A stretch of DNA of 64,000 bases from Roseiarcus sp963836695 (GCA_963836695.1 CAWIKX010000009.1:372001-436000); one strand, 5' to 3'; shown: positions 45,756-54,868, counted from the first letter of the stretch. Program-made: numbers and translations. Notes: generated by a model not told the origin, from the letters alone.

Positions 45756-46523
45756 TCAGCCAATTGCGGATTGGCTTATCAGCCGTGCGCGAAACACTGC
45801 CCGCCGAGGCGACCGGAACCATTCACGCATCGCCGCCTCATTGTCGAAACGCCCTGTCGCCGGCAACGGACGAGCCTCGCCTTCGACCGTCAGCGCATCC
45901 TTTCTGAAAGGCCAGGGCGAGAGGACAAATTCGAAAGGGTGACCGGGCCGCTCGATCAAGCGCAAGGTCTCGGCGCCTCCGTGCGCGTTCGGCGCCTCGA
46001 GCTCGATCGGCGTCTTCAACTCACCGCACAAAGCTAGCGAGAGGGTGTCGCTGAACGCCACCAGCGCCGTCTCTTTTTGGAGCTCGGCGGCCTCGAGGCC
46101 AAGCATTTTCGCCCAGGCAGCCTCGAGCGGAGCTTGCGCCTCCAGATAGGCCCGCGCCGCCGCAGCATCCGGTTCGTTCATTCGATGGCGGTCGGCGTAG
46201 CGGCGGTAAATCACTCCACCGTGGCGCGAGACGAGCAAAGCGACATGCGCGCCCCAGGCGCTGAGGGCGCGCTCGACGCCCTGTCTCCACATCGGCGAAT
46301 GCGTCGCCGCGCCAACCTCGCGGAAGAGATGTGGGCGACCGGTCTCAGGGTTGAAGGTCGGCGCCGTCTCCCAGTCGAGCCAGCCGATGTCGTGCTGTTC
46401 CGCGGCGAGCATGAGCGTCTCGCCAAGCGCCTCGCGCCAGCTACGCAAAATCTGTCCCGAGATCCACGCATGGGTCGGTTGGCTGATGGCGAGAACACGG
46501 GACGGCTCGGTCCGGAACAGCAT
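45756..46523 (-). CDS. DUF3891 family protein
   Basis: The 255-residue protein starts at ATG 46521-46523 and shows the DUF3891 pattern: HAWISGQILRSWREAL, AAEQHDIGWLDWETAPTFNPETGRPHLF, SRHGGVIYRRYADRH, and late GHPFEFVLSPWPF. The conserved His/Asp set (H near the N-terminus, EQHDIGW, RHG) recalls HD-type metal-dependent hydrolases. The substrate is not known. It is monocistronic and separated from hemW by the dispersed repeat element. Confidence 0.8.
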   Translation of the reverse strand: MLFRTEPSRVLAISQPTHAWISGQILRSWREALGETLMLAAEQHDIGWLDWETAPTFNPETGRPHLFREVGAATHSPMWRQGVERALSAWGAHVALLVSRHGGVIYRRYADRHRMNEPDAAAARAYLEAQAPLEAAWAKMLGLEAAELQKETALVAFSDTLSLALCGELKTPIELEAPNAHGGAETLRLIERPGHPFEFVLSPWPFRKDALTVEGEARPLPATGRFDNEAAMREWFRSPRRAVFRARLISQSAIG

Positions 46524-46654
46524 TGGCGCAGCCTAGAGCCTTAAACAAATCAAGCGTACGCTTCGAAGGGGACGCGTCAATGCATCAGCGCGGGTTGGTT
46601 TTGGATTGAGGCGGCCAGAGGGGTCGGGGCGACAATTTCTAGATCAACGCGCAG

Positions 46655-46922
46655 ACAATTTGTTGCAGAAAATCGGAAAGAAGGATAGGCTCTCGCCCAT
46701 GAACAATCCTCCTTTTCCGCAACCCTCCCTGACCGTGGCCCCCGTCCGCGCGTCTCTTAACGCAAGGGAAAAGGCGCGCGAAAATCTTTTCGCGGAAAAT
46801 CCCGCGTAACCCATTGATAAGGCTCGATTTCGGACGAGAGAATCCAAGGAAATCCAAGGAAATCCAACCCTCGAATCGAGGGATTCCAAGGCGAAAAAGG
46901 CCCCGGTCCAAGAAAATCCAAA
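46655..46922 (+). repeat. Dispersed intergenic element, copy B
   Basis: The element can be aligned from end to end with the minus strand of 62424-62680. In order it has ACAATTTGTTGCAGAAAATCGG, a 36-codon ORF, the core TAACCCATTGATAAG plus CTCGATTTCGGACGAGAGA, three tandem units AATCCAAGGA / AATCCAAGGA / AATCCAACCC (46841-46870), and a distal part ending CCAAGAAAATCCAAA. The element includes a 7-bp hairpin CCCTCGA-A-TCGAGGG at 46868-46882 and the short palindrome GCGAAAATCTTTTCGC in the ORF end. No transposase is present. Confidence 0.75.
46699..46809 (+). CDS. Short ORF inside repeat copy B (36 residues)
   Basis: ATG 46699 to TAA 46807-46809 encodes MNNPPFPQPSLTVAPVR..., ending AREKARENLFAENPA. 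AAGGAT lies 14 bases upstream, a poor ribosome site. The homologous place in copy C also has an ATG (MSNSAIPHALG...RREKNYRENSL) and also ends at the conserved core, which is why it is listed. The basic/acidic C-terminal pattern (REK...EN) is shared, but the alignment has gaps, so coding selection is not shown. Confidence 0.3.
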   Translation: MNNPPFPQPSLTVAPVRASLNAREKARENLFAENPA

Positions 46923-46944
46923 CCGGATCGGATTTATGAGGCTG

Positions 46945-48141
46945 TCAGGCGGCCACGTCGGCGACGACGGTGTCGAGCAGCGGCGCGCCCATCGCCGTCA
47001 CCCGGATCCGTCCGCGCTCGTCGCGCTCGAGAAAGCCGTCCTCGATGAGGCTCCGGATCCGGTCGGGATCGATGGGTCGGCCGCTCACCTTTTCGAACGA
47101 CCTAGGGTCGACGCCTTCGCTCAGGCGTAGCCCCATGAGCAGGAACTCGTCGCCCTGCTCCTCCCGGCTCAGCGGCACGCTCTCCACAAGGCCGTTGCCT
47201 TCGGTCTCGACCTGGGTCAGCCACATTTCCGGATGCCGCTCCGTCTCTTGCGCGAAGCGCCCTTTCGCCGTGACGAGGCGTCCGTGGGCGCCTGGACCGA
47301 CGCCGGCGTATTCGCCGTACCGCCAATAGACGAGGTTGTGGCGGCTCTCCCCGCCAGGGCGAGCATGGTTCGAGACCTCATACGCGGGCAAGCCGCGCGC
47401 ATAGGTCAATTCCCGCGTGGCTTGGAACAGGCCGAGGCTGAGTTCCTCATCGGGCAGCTCAAGCTTGCCCGCGTCACGGAGTCGCTCGAACATCGTGTCT
47501 GGCTCGATGGTCAGTTGATAGAGCGAGATATGGTCGCCGACATAGTTCAGGCCCTCGGCGAGCTCGCGCCGCCAGGCGGAAACGCTTTGCCCAGGCCGAC
47601 CATAGATGAGATCGAAGCTGAAGCGGGGAAACAGCGACCCGGCAAGCCTCACCGCGCCGAGCGCCTCGATGACCGTGTGCTTACGGCCGAGGGCCTTGAG
47701 GTCAAAGTCGTTCAGCGCCTGGACGCCGATCGACAGCCGGTTGACGCCAGCTGAGCGATAGCCGCGGAATCGTTCGGCTTCGACGCTGGTCGGGTTGGCT
47801 TCGAGCGTGATCTCCGCGTCTTTGTCGAGCGACCAGGCGGAAGCGATGGCGTCGATGACCCCCTGCACCGTCTCCGGGCGCATGAGCGAAGGCGTCCCAC
47901 CGCCAAAGAACACCGAGCGCACCGTTCGTCCCGGCGCAAGGCCCGCGCGATGGGCGATCTCCGCCTTGAACGCGGCGAGGTAGCGTGCCTCGTCGATCGC
48001 CGCCCCGCGCACATGGCTATTGAAGTCGCAATAGGGACATTTCGACAGGCAGAAGGGCCAATGGACGTAGACCCCGAAGCCGGGATCGACGGGCGCGCCA
48101 GCGTCGGCGCGCGCGACGGCTATGGTCGCGCTGCGAATCAT
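46945..48141 (-). CDS. hemW: Radical SAM family haem chaperone HemW
   Basis: The 398-residue protein starts at ATG 48139-48141. The radical SAM cluster motif is CLSKCPYCDF, preceded by the typical GVYVHWPF; SFFGGGTPSLM-like sequence (VFFGGGTPSLMRPE) follows, then EANPTSVE and RLSIGVQALNDFDLKALGR. A C-terminal HemN-like domain has LSLGLFQATRE and winged-helix features. HemW, long mistaken for coproporphyrinogen oxidase, binds haem and delivers it to respiratory proteins. It lies 60 bases after the PII gene. Confidence 0.93.
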   Translation of the reverse strand: MIRSATIAVARADAGAPVDPGFGVYVHWPFCLSKCPYCDFNSHVRGAAIDEARYLAAFKAEIAHRAGLAPGRTVRSVFFGGGTPSLMRPETVQGVIDAIASAWSLDKDAEITLEANPTSVEAERFRGYRSAGVNRLSIGVQALNDFDLKALGRKHTVIEALGAVRLAGSLFPRFSFDLIYGRPGQSVSAWRRELAEGLNYVGDHISLYQLTIEPDTMFERLRDAGKLELPDEELSLGLFQATRELTYARGLPAYEVSNHARPGGESRHNLVYWRYGEYAGVGPGAHGRLVTAKGRFAQETERHPEMWLTQVETEGNGLVESVPLSREEQGDEFLLMGLRLSEGVDPRSFEKVSGRPIDPDRIRSLIEDGFLERDERGRIRVTAMGAPLLDTVVADVAA

Positions 48142-48201
48142 CGTCTCGTTATGCCAGCGAACAACGGCGCGCGCCAGCGCGGCGCCGGCGCTGCCCGCTC
48201 G

Positions 48202-48540
48202 TCACAACGCCTCGTCGCCGGTTTCGGCGGTGCGGATGCGCACCGCCCGCTCGATGGGGAGAACGAAAATCTTGCCGTCGCCGATCTGGCCGGTTCGCGC
48301 AGAAGCCTGGATCGCCTCAATGGTGGGTTCGACCTCGTGGTCGCTGACCGCGATCTCAAGGCGAACCTTCGGCATAAAGGCGACGTTATACTCGGAGCCG
48401 CGGTAGATTTCGGTGTGCCCCTTCTGCCGGCCGTAGCCGTTGGCCTCGCTGACCGTCATTCCCTTGACGCCCAACCGATCGAGCGTCGTTCGCACCTCGT
48501 CAAGTTTGAACGGCTTGATGACCGCCAGGATGAGCTTCAT
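48202..48540 (-). CDS. Nitrogen regulatory protein P-II (GlnB/GlnK type)
   Basis: The 112-residue protein begins MKLILAVIKPFKLDEVR and has the T-loop with the uridylylation residue Tyr51 (YRGSEYNVAF) and the ATP-binding GDGKIFV loop. PII proteins sense 2-oxoglutarate and ATP/ADP and regulate ammonium transporters, glutamine synthetase adenylylation and transcription. It is beside hemW and not beside amtB or glnA, so the choice between GlnB and GlnK is open. Confidence 0.93.
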   Translation of the reverse strand: MKLILAVIKPFKLDEVRTTLDRLGVKGMTVSEANGYGRQKGHTEIYRGSEYNVAFMPKVRLEIAVSDHEVEPTIEAIQASARTGQIGDGKIFVLPIERAVRIRTAETGDEAL

Positions 48541-48887
48541 GATCGCACGCTTTCGAAAGGCAAAAGTGCTCGCCCCTCGCTATGCTGGCGAACTCGCCCG
48601 CGCAAGCGCGCAGTTACACGCGAGCGTCACGTTTAGCGGTTGAGCCGGCTCGCGCACCGATGGGCAAGTCTCTCAACGTAGGTCGGAGAGACGACGCCGG
48701 CGACATCAGGGTCTTAGCGGAACCTCGACGCGTATCCGATTCGGACGCGAGGCCGCCTATTCTTCGGCGCCAACACCTTCGACAGGCGGTCGACATGAGG
48801 AGTCGACCGCGCTTGGGCCGCGCTTACGCACTTTCGCGCGGCGAAGATCCGGACTCAGCCAATGTGCTCAGTCCTTCTCACGTCGCC
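48541..48887. other. Intergenic, nothing recognised
   Basis: The 347 bases between the PII gene start and the yidB-like stop contain no gene that I can support; the open frames seen in both directions have Arg/Ala/Ser-rich shadow composition. The promoter of the PII gene should lie in the first 150 bases. No clear NtrC or sigma-54 (TGGCAC-N5-TTGC) site is visible. Confidence 0.4.
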
Positions 48888-49349
48888 TTACTTATCGAGG
48901 TCAGCCAGTGTCGGCATGCGCCCGTTCGGCGTCAGATGATTGATGATCTGCGGTAACGCTGTCGATAGCTGGCTCAGCAATTCTTGCTGGCTCATGCCGG
49001 TGCGCTGCGCAAGCTCGGCAAGCACATTCTGGCCAAGCGCCGAGCCGAGCTGTCCGGGTTGAACAGGCTCATTTGGTCCGTGGCCAACCCAGGAATTGAC
49101 CTGCGGCGATACGCCCCCCGAGCTCAGCTTCCCAATCAGATCCGAGAGACCGCCGAGAATGCTGCCGGCGGGCGCGTTTGTTGGCATAGGTTGCCCAGGC
49201 GGCGGGATAGGCACAGCCGGCGGGGACGCTGGCGCGGAGCTGCCGCCAAACATCTTGCCGAGAATGAGGGCGCCGATAGCGACCGCAATTGGCGTCGCCA
49301 AATTGCCGCCCGGAACCGCATTTTTCATCGCGTCATCAAAAGAAGCCAT
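48888..49349 (-). CDS. YidB family protein (DUF937)
   Basis: ATG 49347-49349 with GGGAGACGACT upstream starts 153 residues. The N-terminal part has a Gly/Ala hydrophobic segment (LATPIAVAIGALILGKMFGG) and a Pro-rich linker (PPAVPIPPPGQPMP); the C-terminal half has the family motif VNSWVGHGPNEPVQPGQLGSALG and ELAQRTGMSQQELLSQLSTALPQIINHLTPNGRMP. YidB-like proteins are of unknown function. It is monocistronic and divergent from the glsB-like gene, 158 bases apart. Confidence 0.88.
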   Translation of the reverse strand: MASFDDAMKNAVPGGNLATPIAVAIGALILGKMFGGSSAPASPPAVPIPPPGQPMPTNAPAGSILGGLSDLIGKLSSGGVSPQVNSWVGHGPNEPVQPGQLGSALGQNVLAELAQRTGMSQQELLSQLSTALPQIINHLTPNGRMPTLADLDK

Positions 49350-49507
49350 AGTCGTCTCCCTCACCTTAAATCCAAAGTAATAGGCCTGTCCTTCGACCAC
49401 AGGCTAGCGCCGCATTTCGAAGATATCACGACCAAGACTAACGGCTTGCGTTTTCCCCGTCCATACCGCAGAGTTCGCGCCTCGAATCGACAGGGGAGGT
49501 TCTCGCA

Positions 49508-49759
49508 ATGGGCGTAATCGCGTGGATCATTTTTGGTCTCATTGCCGGATTCATCGCCAGCAAAATCGTCAATAAGTCCGGCTCTGGGATCCTGATGGAT
49601 ATCGTGCTTGGCATCGTCGGTGCGATCGTGGGCGGGTTTATCGCGGCAGAAGTCGTCGGCGCCGGCATCACGGGCTTCAATATCTGGAGCCTCGTCGTCG
49701 CAATTATTGGCGCGGTCATCGTGCTTTGGATCTACCACACGGTCGTCGGGCGCGCCTGA
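49508..49759 (+). CDS. GlsB/YeaQ/YmgE family stress-response membrane protein
   Basis: The 83-residue protein consists of three hydrophobic helices with Gly zipper motifs: MGVIAWIIFGLIAGFIASKI, MDIVLGIVGAIVGGFIA and LVVAIIGAVIVLWIYH, with a short loop NKSGSGI. This is the usual transglycosylase-associated family (PF04226), whose members are induced by envelope or acid stress. AGGGGAGG lies upstream of the start. Confidence 0.93.
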   Translation: MGVIAWIIFGLIAGFIASKIVNKSGSGILMDIVLGIVGAIVGGFIAAEVVGAGITGFNIWSLVVAIIGAVIVLWIYHTVVGRA

Positions 49760-49768
49760 CGCGAATTT

Positions 49769-50230
49769 TCAGTTGGCGGCGGTCCACCGCGCCGCTGACT
49801 GATCGTCCTCTTTCTTCGCTTCGATCCATCCCTCGATAGCGCCGTCGCTGCGTATCGCCCGCTTCCAGAAAGGCGCGCGGGTCTTGAGGTAATCCATCAA
49901 CATCTCGGCCGCCGCGAACGCCGCTTCGCGATGCTTGGCGGCCACCGCGACGAGAACGATCCGTTCGCCCAGCGCGATACGGCCATAGCGATGGATTACT
50001 ATGGCGCCCAGAAGCGGCCAACGGCTTTCGGCTTCACCCGCCGCGCGCGCGATCTCCTCTTCTGCCATGCCGGGATAGTGCTCGAGCTCGAGGCCGGCAA
50101 GCTGCCTGCCCTCGTCGCGGCAATGGCCGATAAATGTCACGACGGCGCCGACGTCCGTTCGCCCGCGCGAGAGCGCTTCCGCCTCCACACCCGGGTCGAA
50201 ATCCTCTCGCTGAACGCGGACCGACGCCAT
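49769..50230 (-). CDS. moaE: Molybdopterin synthase catalytic subunit MoaE
   Basis: ATG 50228-50230 gives 153 residues. The family pattern is present: VGAVVTFIGHCRDEG, LELEHYPGMAEEEI, VIHRYGRIALGERIVLVAVAAKHREAAF, and KTRAPFWKRA with the catalytic lysine. MoaE takes sulfur from thiocarboxylated MoaD to form molybdopterin. The moaD gene ends six bases upstream on the same strand, so the two subunits are co-expressed. Confidence 0.95.
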   Translation of the reverse strand: MASVRVQREDFDPGVEAEALSRGRTDVGAVVTFIGHCRDEGRQLAGLELEHYPGMAEEEIARAAGEAESRWPLLGAIVIHRYGRIALGERIVLVAVAAKHREAAFAAAEMLMDYLKTRAPFWKRAIRSDGAIEGWIEAKKEDDQSAARWTAAN

Positions 50231-50235
50231 CGCTT

Positions 50236-50487
50236 TCAGCCGCCGGTCATCGGCGGAAAGAACGCGACTTCCTTCACCCCCGTGATCGACGCATCGCTGC
50301 GGGCGTGAACCCGATCGAGCGCGGCGCGAACAGCCGCGGGCTTGTCGAACGCGTGCGCATAGCCCTCGCCGCGCTCGCGGAGCCACGCGACGAGGTCGCC
50401 GACGGTCTTGACCGTGGCGGGCGGGTCCAGTTCCTCCTCCGCCGTACCGACGCGTTCCCGCACCCACGCGAAATAAAGCGCCTTCAT
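50236..50487 (-). CDS. moaD: Molybdopterin synthase sulfur carrier subunit MoaD
   Basis: The 83-residue ubiquitin-like protein begins MKALYFAWVRERVG and ends FFPPMTGG; the terminal Gly-Gly is adenylated and thiocarboxylated. It lies between pgsA (8 bases upstream) and moaE. The order pgsA-moaD-moaE is frequent in Rhizobiales. Confidence 0.95.
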   Translation of the reverse strand: MKALYFAWVRERVGTAEEELDPPATVKTVGDLVAWLRERGEGYAHAFDKPAAVRAALDRVHARSDASITGVKEVAFFPPMTGG

Positions 50488-50494
50488 GTCCCGT

Positions 50495-51106
50495 CTAATC
50501 GCTCCCGACGTGGTCGTAACTCGCCTTCATATAGTCCCAGCCGGTGTAAAGCGTAACGAGGGCTGCGATCCAGAGGAGCACAAGACCCGTCGTGACGCCG
50601 CCCGGCAGCACGGCTTCGCCGGCCGGGCCAGCGATGAGGAAACCGAGCGCGATGAACTGGACCATAGTCTTCCACTTGGCGAGAGCTGTAACCGGCAGCG
50701 GAACCCTGAGTTCAGCCAAATATTCGCGTAAGCCCGAAACCAGGATTTCCCGGCAAAGGATGACGATCGCGGCCCAAAGCGTCAGCCCGGAAATGGTCTG
50801 ATTGGCGGCGAGCACAAGGATCACCGCCGAAACGAGAAGCTTGTCGGCGATCGGGTCCAGCATTCTTCCAAGCGAGGACTGTTGCGACCAGGCGCGCGCC
50901 AGATAGCCGTCGAAAAAATCGCTGATTCCAGCGGCGATAAAGATTGCGAGCGCCGTCCACCGCGCCCACGGCACCTCAGGCCAGAACAAGAATCCGGCGA
51001 CAAGCGGAACCGCCGCGACCCGCGCGTAGGTGAGAATATTGGGCAAGGACCAGTTACGGCCTAGCTGGGGGGCGGTCGAGGACACCATTTGCGGGGAAGG
51101 AGACAT
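50495..51106 (-). CDS. pgsA: CDP-diacylglycerol-glycerol-3-phosphate 3-phosphatidyltransferase
   Basis: The 203-residue membrane protein has the CDP-alcohol phosphatidyltransferase signature D-G-x2-A-R-x8-G-x3-D-x3-D in DFFDGYLARAWSQQSS followed by LGRMLDPIADK. The N-terminus NWSLPNILTYARVAAVP is typical of PgsA. It makes phosphatidylglycerol phosphate in the inner membrane, the first step to phosphatidylglycerol and cardiolipin. It probably forms an operon with moaD and moaE. Confidence 0.93.
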   Translation of the reverse strand: MSPSPQMVSSTAPQLGRNWSLPNILTYARVAAVPLVAGFLFWPEVPWARWTALAIFIAAGISDFFDGYLARAWSQQSSLGRMLDPIADKLLVSAVILVLAANQTISGLTLWAAIVILCREILVSGLREYLAELRVPLPVTALAKWKTMVQFIALGFLIAGPAGEAVLPGGVTTGLVLLWIAALVTLYTGWDYMKASYDHVGSD

Positions 51107-51279
51107 CGTGCCGGTTCGCCCGTCAATAGCGCGCTCGGCCGCCGCCGGCGCGGTACGGCCGTCGGCTGCGCGGCGCCGACAAAACTGGGGACGATCGCCG
51201 GCGCTCTAGCCTGCGCCGCCGCAACTTCGTTTAATGTCAAGATCTTCAACGTCTTCACCTCCTGGCCGGGATCTAGCCT

Positions 51280-51909
51280 ATGTCGAACGTTCATGTCGTC
51301 GCGCATCCTTTGGTGCAGCACAAGCTGACGCTGATGCGTGACAAGACTGTTTCGACCAAGGGCTTCCGGCAACTCATGAACGAGATCGGTATGCTGCTCG
51401 CCTACGAGGTGACGCGGGATCTGCCACTCGAGATGATCGAGGTGGACACGCCGTTGACCAAAATGATGGCGCCGACAATATCAGGCAAGAAGCTCGTGTT
51501 TGCGCCGATTTTGCGCGCTGGCGTCGGATTCCTTGACGGGATGCTCAACCTCGTGCCGAGCGCGCGCGTCGCCCATATTGGGCTCTATCGCGATCCGCAG
51601 ACATTGGAGGCGGTGGAGTACTATTTCAAGGCCCCCGCGGACGTCGCCGACCGCTTGGTCATCGTCATGGACCCGATGCTCGCGACCGCAAATTCAGCGG
51701 TCGCCGCGATTGACCGCCTAAAGCGGCGCGGGGTGAGGGACATCCGCTTCGTCTGCCTTCTCGCCGCCCCTGAGGGGATCGAACGTCTGACTAAAGCGCA
51801 TCCCGAGGTGCAAATTTGGACGGCGTCGATCGACGAGCGGCTCAACGAGCACGGCTACATCATTCCTGGCCTAGGCGACGCGGGCGACCGAATGTTTGGC
51901 ACGAAGTAG
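51280..51909 (+). CDS. upp: Uracil phosphoribosyltransferase
   Basis: The 209-residue protein has the family start VHVVAHPLVQHKLTLMRDK, the loop FAPILRAGVGFLDGML, the PRPP-binding region VMDPMLATANSAVAAI and the uracil-binding end YIIPGLGDAGDRMFGT. It salvages uracil to UMP with PRPP in the cytosol. It is monocistronic and convergent with the mucR gene. Length is standard. Confidence 0.96.
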   Translation: MSNVHVVAHPLVQHKLTLMRDKTVSTKGFRQLMNEIGMLLAYEVTRDLPLEMIEVDTPLTKMMAPTISGKKLVFAPILRAGVGFLDGMLNLVPSARVAHIGLYRDPQTLEAVEYYFKAPADVADRLVIVMDPMLATANSAVAAIDRLKRRGVRDIRFVCLLAAPEGIERLTKAHPEVQIWTASIDERLNEHGYIIPGLGDAGDRMFGTK

Positions 51910-51995
51910 AAGCGCCGCATTCCAATGCCGCGCTTGGAGGCCCGCGCCACTCGGCCTTGCCGAGCAGGGTTGCGGGACCGGGACCAACCTGGGTC

Positions 51996-52403
51996 TTATT
52001 TTCGGCGTCGGCGCTGCTGGCCAAGGCCCATCTGCTTCGCGAGCGCCGAACGCGCCTTGGCGTAGGCGGGCGCGACCATAGGATAATCAGACGGAAGACC
52101 CCATTTCTCCCGATATTCTTCCGGAGAAAGGTTATATTGAGTTCGCAAATGCCGCTTCAAGGACTTGAATTTACGGCCATCCTCCAAGCAGATGATATAA
52201 TCGCTGGTAATCGACTTCTTCGGCGGCACAGCGGGCTTGGCTGCTTCGACTACGACAGGTTGTGCGCCAGTGGCTACACGCACGAGCGCTGCGTGAACGT
52301 CGCTAAGAAGCGACGGCAATTCGCTCGACGGCACGGAATTGTTCGACACATAAGCCGAGACTATCTCCGCGGCGAGTTCAATATGGTTCGTGGAATCGCT
52401 CAT
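51996..52403 (-). CDS. MucR/Ros family transcriptional regulator
   Basis: The 135-residue protein has a helical N-terminal oligomerisation region (IELAAEIVSAYVSNNSVPSSEL) and the prokaryotic zinc-finger domain with CLEDGRKFKSLKRHLRTQYN followed by LSPEEYREKWGLPSDYPMVAP. Members bind A/T-rich DNA with T-A steps, act as H-NS-like silencers and control exopolysaccharide, motility and symbiosis or virulence genes. The first zinc ligand position reads IICLEDG: the second cysteine of the canonical C-x2-C is replaced by Asp, as in several rhizobial MucR proteins. The gene is convergent with upp. Confidence 0.93.
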   Translation of the reverse strand: MSDSTNHIELAAEIVSAYVSNNSVPSSELPSLLSDVHAALVRVATGAQPVVVEAAKPAVPPKKSITSDYIICLEDGRKFKSLKRHLRTQYNLSPEEYREKWGLPSDYPMVAPAYAKARSALAKQMGLGQQRRRRK

Positions 52404-52620
52404 CGTTGACGTTGCTCCAGTAAGTTGCCTGCGGATAGAACGCCCTGTTGGCGATCAGCTTCAGGCCATCATCTTCTCGCCTGATCCCGACGAGCATCCT
52501 CTTCCTTAATCGCCGGTCGCGACTTGAGAGAGCACCCGCATAGCGCAAAAGAAAACATAGCACAAGACAAGATATGATTATTTCAACTAGGGGATCGATG
52601 GAGATCGCCTGAATACTCAT
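52378..52620 (-). CDS. Possible small membrane protein overlapping mucR start
   Basis: ATG 52618-52620 with GTGAG nearby starts 80 residues: a hydrophobic helix (LVEIIISCLVLCFLLRYAGAL) followed by a basic region (RDRRLRKRML) and an ordinary soluble tail. The end overlaps the mucR start by 26 bases. G+C is low here. I do not recognise the family. The long overlap and weak ribosome site make it uncertain. Confidence 0.35.
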   Translation of the reverse strand: MSIQAISIDPLVEIIISCLVLCFLLRYAGALSSRDRRLRKRMLVGIRREDDGLKLIANRAFYPQATYWSNVNDERFHEPY

Positions 52621-52952
52621 AATCAGCTCACCGAAGGACACTGAAATTATATAAAAAACAACTGTCTTCACTTGACAGATGGTGGTCAGCGTGCCGCGAA
52701 GGCGTGGCCGAATCATTCCGAGCCGTCGTCACGGGCGCCGAGGGCCCCGCGAAAGCTTGCGCTTTCCCAGAACTGCAAACAAGGAACGATCGCGCGCCTA
52801 GTTCGCTGCCGCAGGCCGCCCATTTCACCTGCGCCGCTGCTTAGCGAATGTTGATCGACCGCAAGAATACGGCGGCCGTGAGGATGTCATCGGCCAGAAA
52901 AGCGATTATATGCCGCCTGCCGATCGAATTGATTGGCGCCGTGTGAGTTCCA
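52621..52952. other. Intergenic, nothing recognised
   Basis: About 330 bases precede the ABC exporter gene. The left part is A/T-rich and may hold regulatory sites for mucR (which often controls itself) and the small membrane ORF. I see no RNA gene, terminator or gene-like frame. Confidence 0.35.
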
Positions 52953-54868
52953 ATGCAGCATCAAAAAACGTCAACGTTCGTCGGGCCGCGCAACAACGCG
53001 ACGCGGCAGGCCACGTTGGCGGGAACCGTAAGGCTTCTGTGGCCTTACATCTGGCCGGCGGACCGGGCTGATCTCAAGCTGCGCGTATTTCTCGCCGTCG
53101 CGCTGATGCTTCTCTCGAAATTGTTCACAATCGCAATTCCCTATTCCTACAAATGGGCGACGGATGCAGTCGCCAACAAGCTCGCGCTGGACGCCGTCCC
53201 GCTGCCGAGCATTCTGATCGGAGCGGCGGCGCTGACCGCCCTTTATGGGGTCTTGCGCATCCTGATGGCGTTCACTCAGCAAGGGCGCGACGCCCTGTTC
53301 GCGGCTGTGGCCATGAATGCGGTGCGTTGCCTGGCGATTGAGGTGTTCGATCATTTGCACCGCCTGTCATTGCGCTTTCACTTGGAGCGCAAGACCGGAG
53401 GTCTCACCCGTGTTCTCGAGCGCGGGCGCAACGCGATCGAGACTTCATCCGCACCTCGATGCTGACTGCGGTCCCGACGGTGGTCGAGTTCGCGATGATC
53501 GTCGCCGCCATGCTGATCACCTTCGACTGGCGCTATGTCATCGCGATCAGCGTCACAGTGGTCGTATATTTGGTCTTCACGACCTTGGCCACGAATTGGC
53601 GCATCGGTATTCGGCGCGCGATGAACGAAAGCGACACGGACGCCAACACAAAGGCGATCGACAGCCTGCTCAATTTCGAGACGGTGAAATATTTTGGCGC
53701 AGAAGACCGCGAAGCGGCGCGATACGACAAAGCGATGGCGCGGTACGAGCACATGAGCGTGCGCACCTATGTGTCGCTCTCGGTTCTCAACGCGGGTCAG
53801 GCGTTCATTTTCACGCTCGGCCTGGTTGTCGTCCTTCTGATGTGCGTCGCGGAGGTGAGGAACGGGACCAAGACCGTCGGGGCCTTCGTGCTCGTCAACC
53901 TGATCATGTTGCAGCTCTATCAGCCGCTCAATTTCATGGGGATGGTTTACCGGGATATCAGGCAGGCGATCATCGACGTCGAAGCGATGTTCGCCATGCT
54001 GGCGCAGAACCCCGAGATCGAGGACATTCCCGGCGCTCAGCCTCTAAAGGTGAGCGCTGGGGTGGTCCGGTTCGAGAATGTCGACTTCGCCTACGATCCG
54101 GACAGACCCATCCTGCGCGGCGTCTCTTTCGAGGCGCCTGCGGGACACACAATCGCCATCGTCGGGCCGTCGGGCGCCGGCAAATCCACAATATCGCGGC
54201 TGCTGTTCCGGTTCTATGAGCCGAATTCGGGGCGCATATTGATTGATGGACAGAATATCGGCGCGGTCACTCAGATCTCCCTGCGCGCAGCGATCGGCAT
54301 GGTGCCGCAGGACACGGTGCTGTTCAACGACACGATCCTCTACAACATCCGCTATGGGCGAGACGGTGCCAGTGAGCAAGACGTGGTCGCCGCTGCCGAG
54401 AATGCTCAGATCGACGGATTCATTCGCTCCTTGCCGCAAGGCTATGACGCGCCGGTCGGCGAGCGGGGCCTCAAGCTGTCGGGCGGCGAAAAGCAGCGGG
54501 TGGCTATCGCGCGCACGATGCTCAAGGCACCGCCGATTCTAGTGCTCGACGAAGCAACGTCGGCGCTCGACAGCTTCACAGAGCGCGAGATTCAATCGGC
54601 GCTGGAGCGCGTCTCTCGCGGGCGCACGACGATTGTGATCGCTCATCGCTTGTCGACCGTGGTCAACGCCGACAAGATTCTGGTGCTCGACAAGGGCGTC
54701 ATCGCCGAACGGGGCTCGCATCAGGAGCTTCTCAGCCAAGGCGGAATCTATTCCGAGCTGTGGAGCCGGCAGAGGCAGCTCGACGCGGCGCAGGAACTGT
54801 TGCGGCAAGCTGGCCGTGAGGACAATCTTGGTGCGGCCGACGGTTTCGCATCTGAGCCCGCGCCGTGA
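52953..54868 (+). pseudogene. Atm1-type ABC transporter (permease-ATPase), single frameshift
   Basis: ATG 52953 starts the first membrane domain (LRVFLAVALMLLSKLFTIAIPYSYKWATD); the frame breaks near 53441 and continues RTSMLTAVPTVVEFAMIV to 54868. One base is missing at GAGACTTCATCC; ET(I/L)IRTS is expected. The repaired protein has about 638 residues: six helices with YFGAEDRE, then ATPase motifs GPSGAGKST, LKLSGGEKQRVAIAR and ILVLDEATSALD. Atm1/HMT1-type exporters move glutathione-bound metal or sulfur compounds out of the cytosol. Everything else is conserved, so a sequencing error is likely. Confidence 0.85.

Larger units (their letters stand above)
46524..46944. other. Intergenic region filled by repeat copy B
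   Basis: The 421 bases between the DUF3891 gene start and the hemW stop consist mainly of the dispersed element (46655-46922). The part before 46655 is ordinary high-G+C intergenic DNA with no recognisable gene. No terminator with a T-tract is visible for hemW. Confidence 0.6.

Noticed and set aside
46841..46870. CRISPR-like array
   Set aside because: The 10-bp units are directly adjacent without spacers, only two or three in number, and recur in the inverted copy at 62.5 kb; no cas genes are present.
48582..48956. 124-codon ORF between the PII and yidB-like genes
   Set aside because: It overlaps the yidB-like gene end, has Arg/Ala/Ser shadow composition and no ribosome site.
51950..51964. 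Bidirectional terminator between upp and mucR (CTCGGC-CTT-GCCGAG)
   Set aside because: The stem is 6 bp and lacks a T-tract on either side; such short GC hairpins are common by chance at this base composition.
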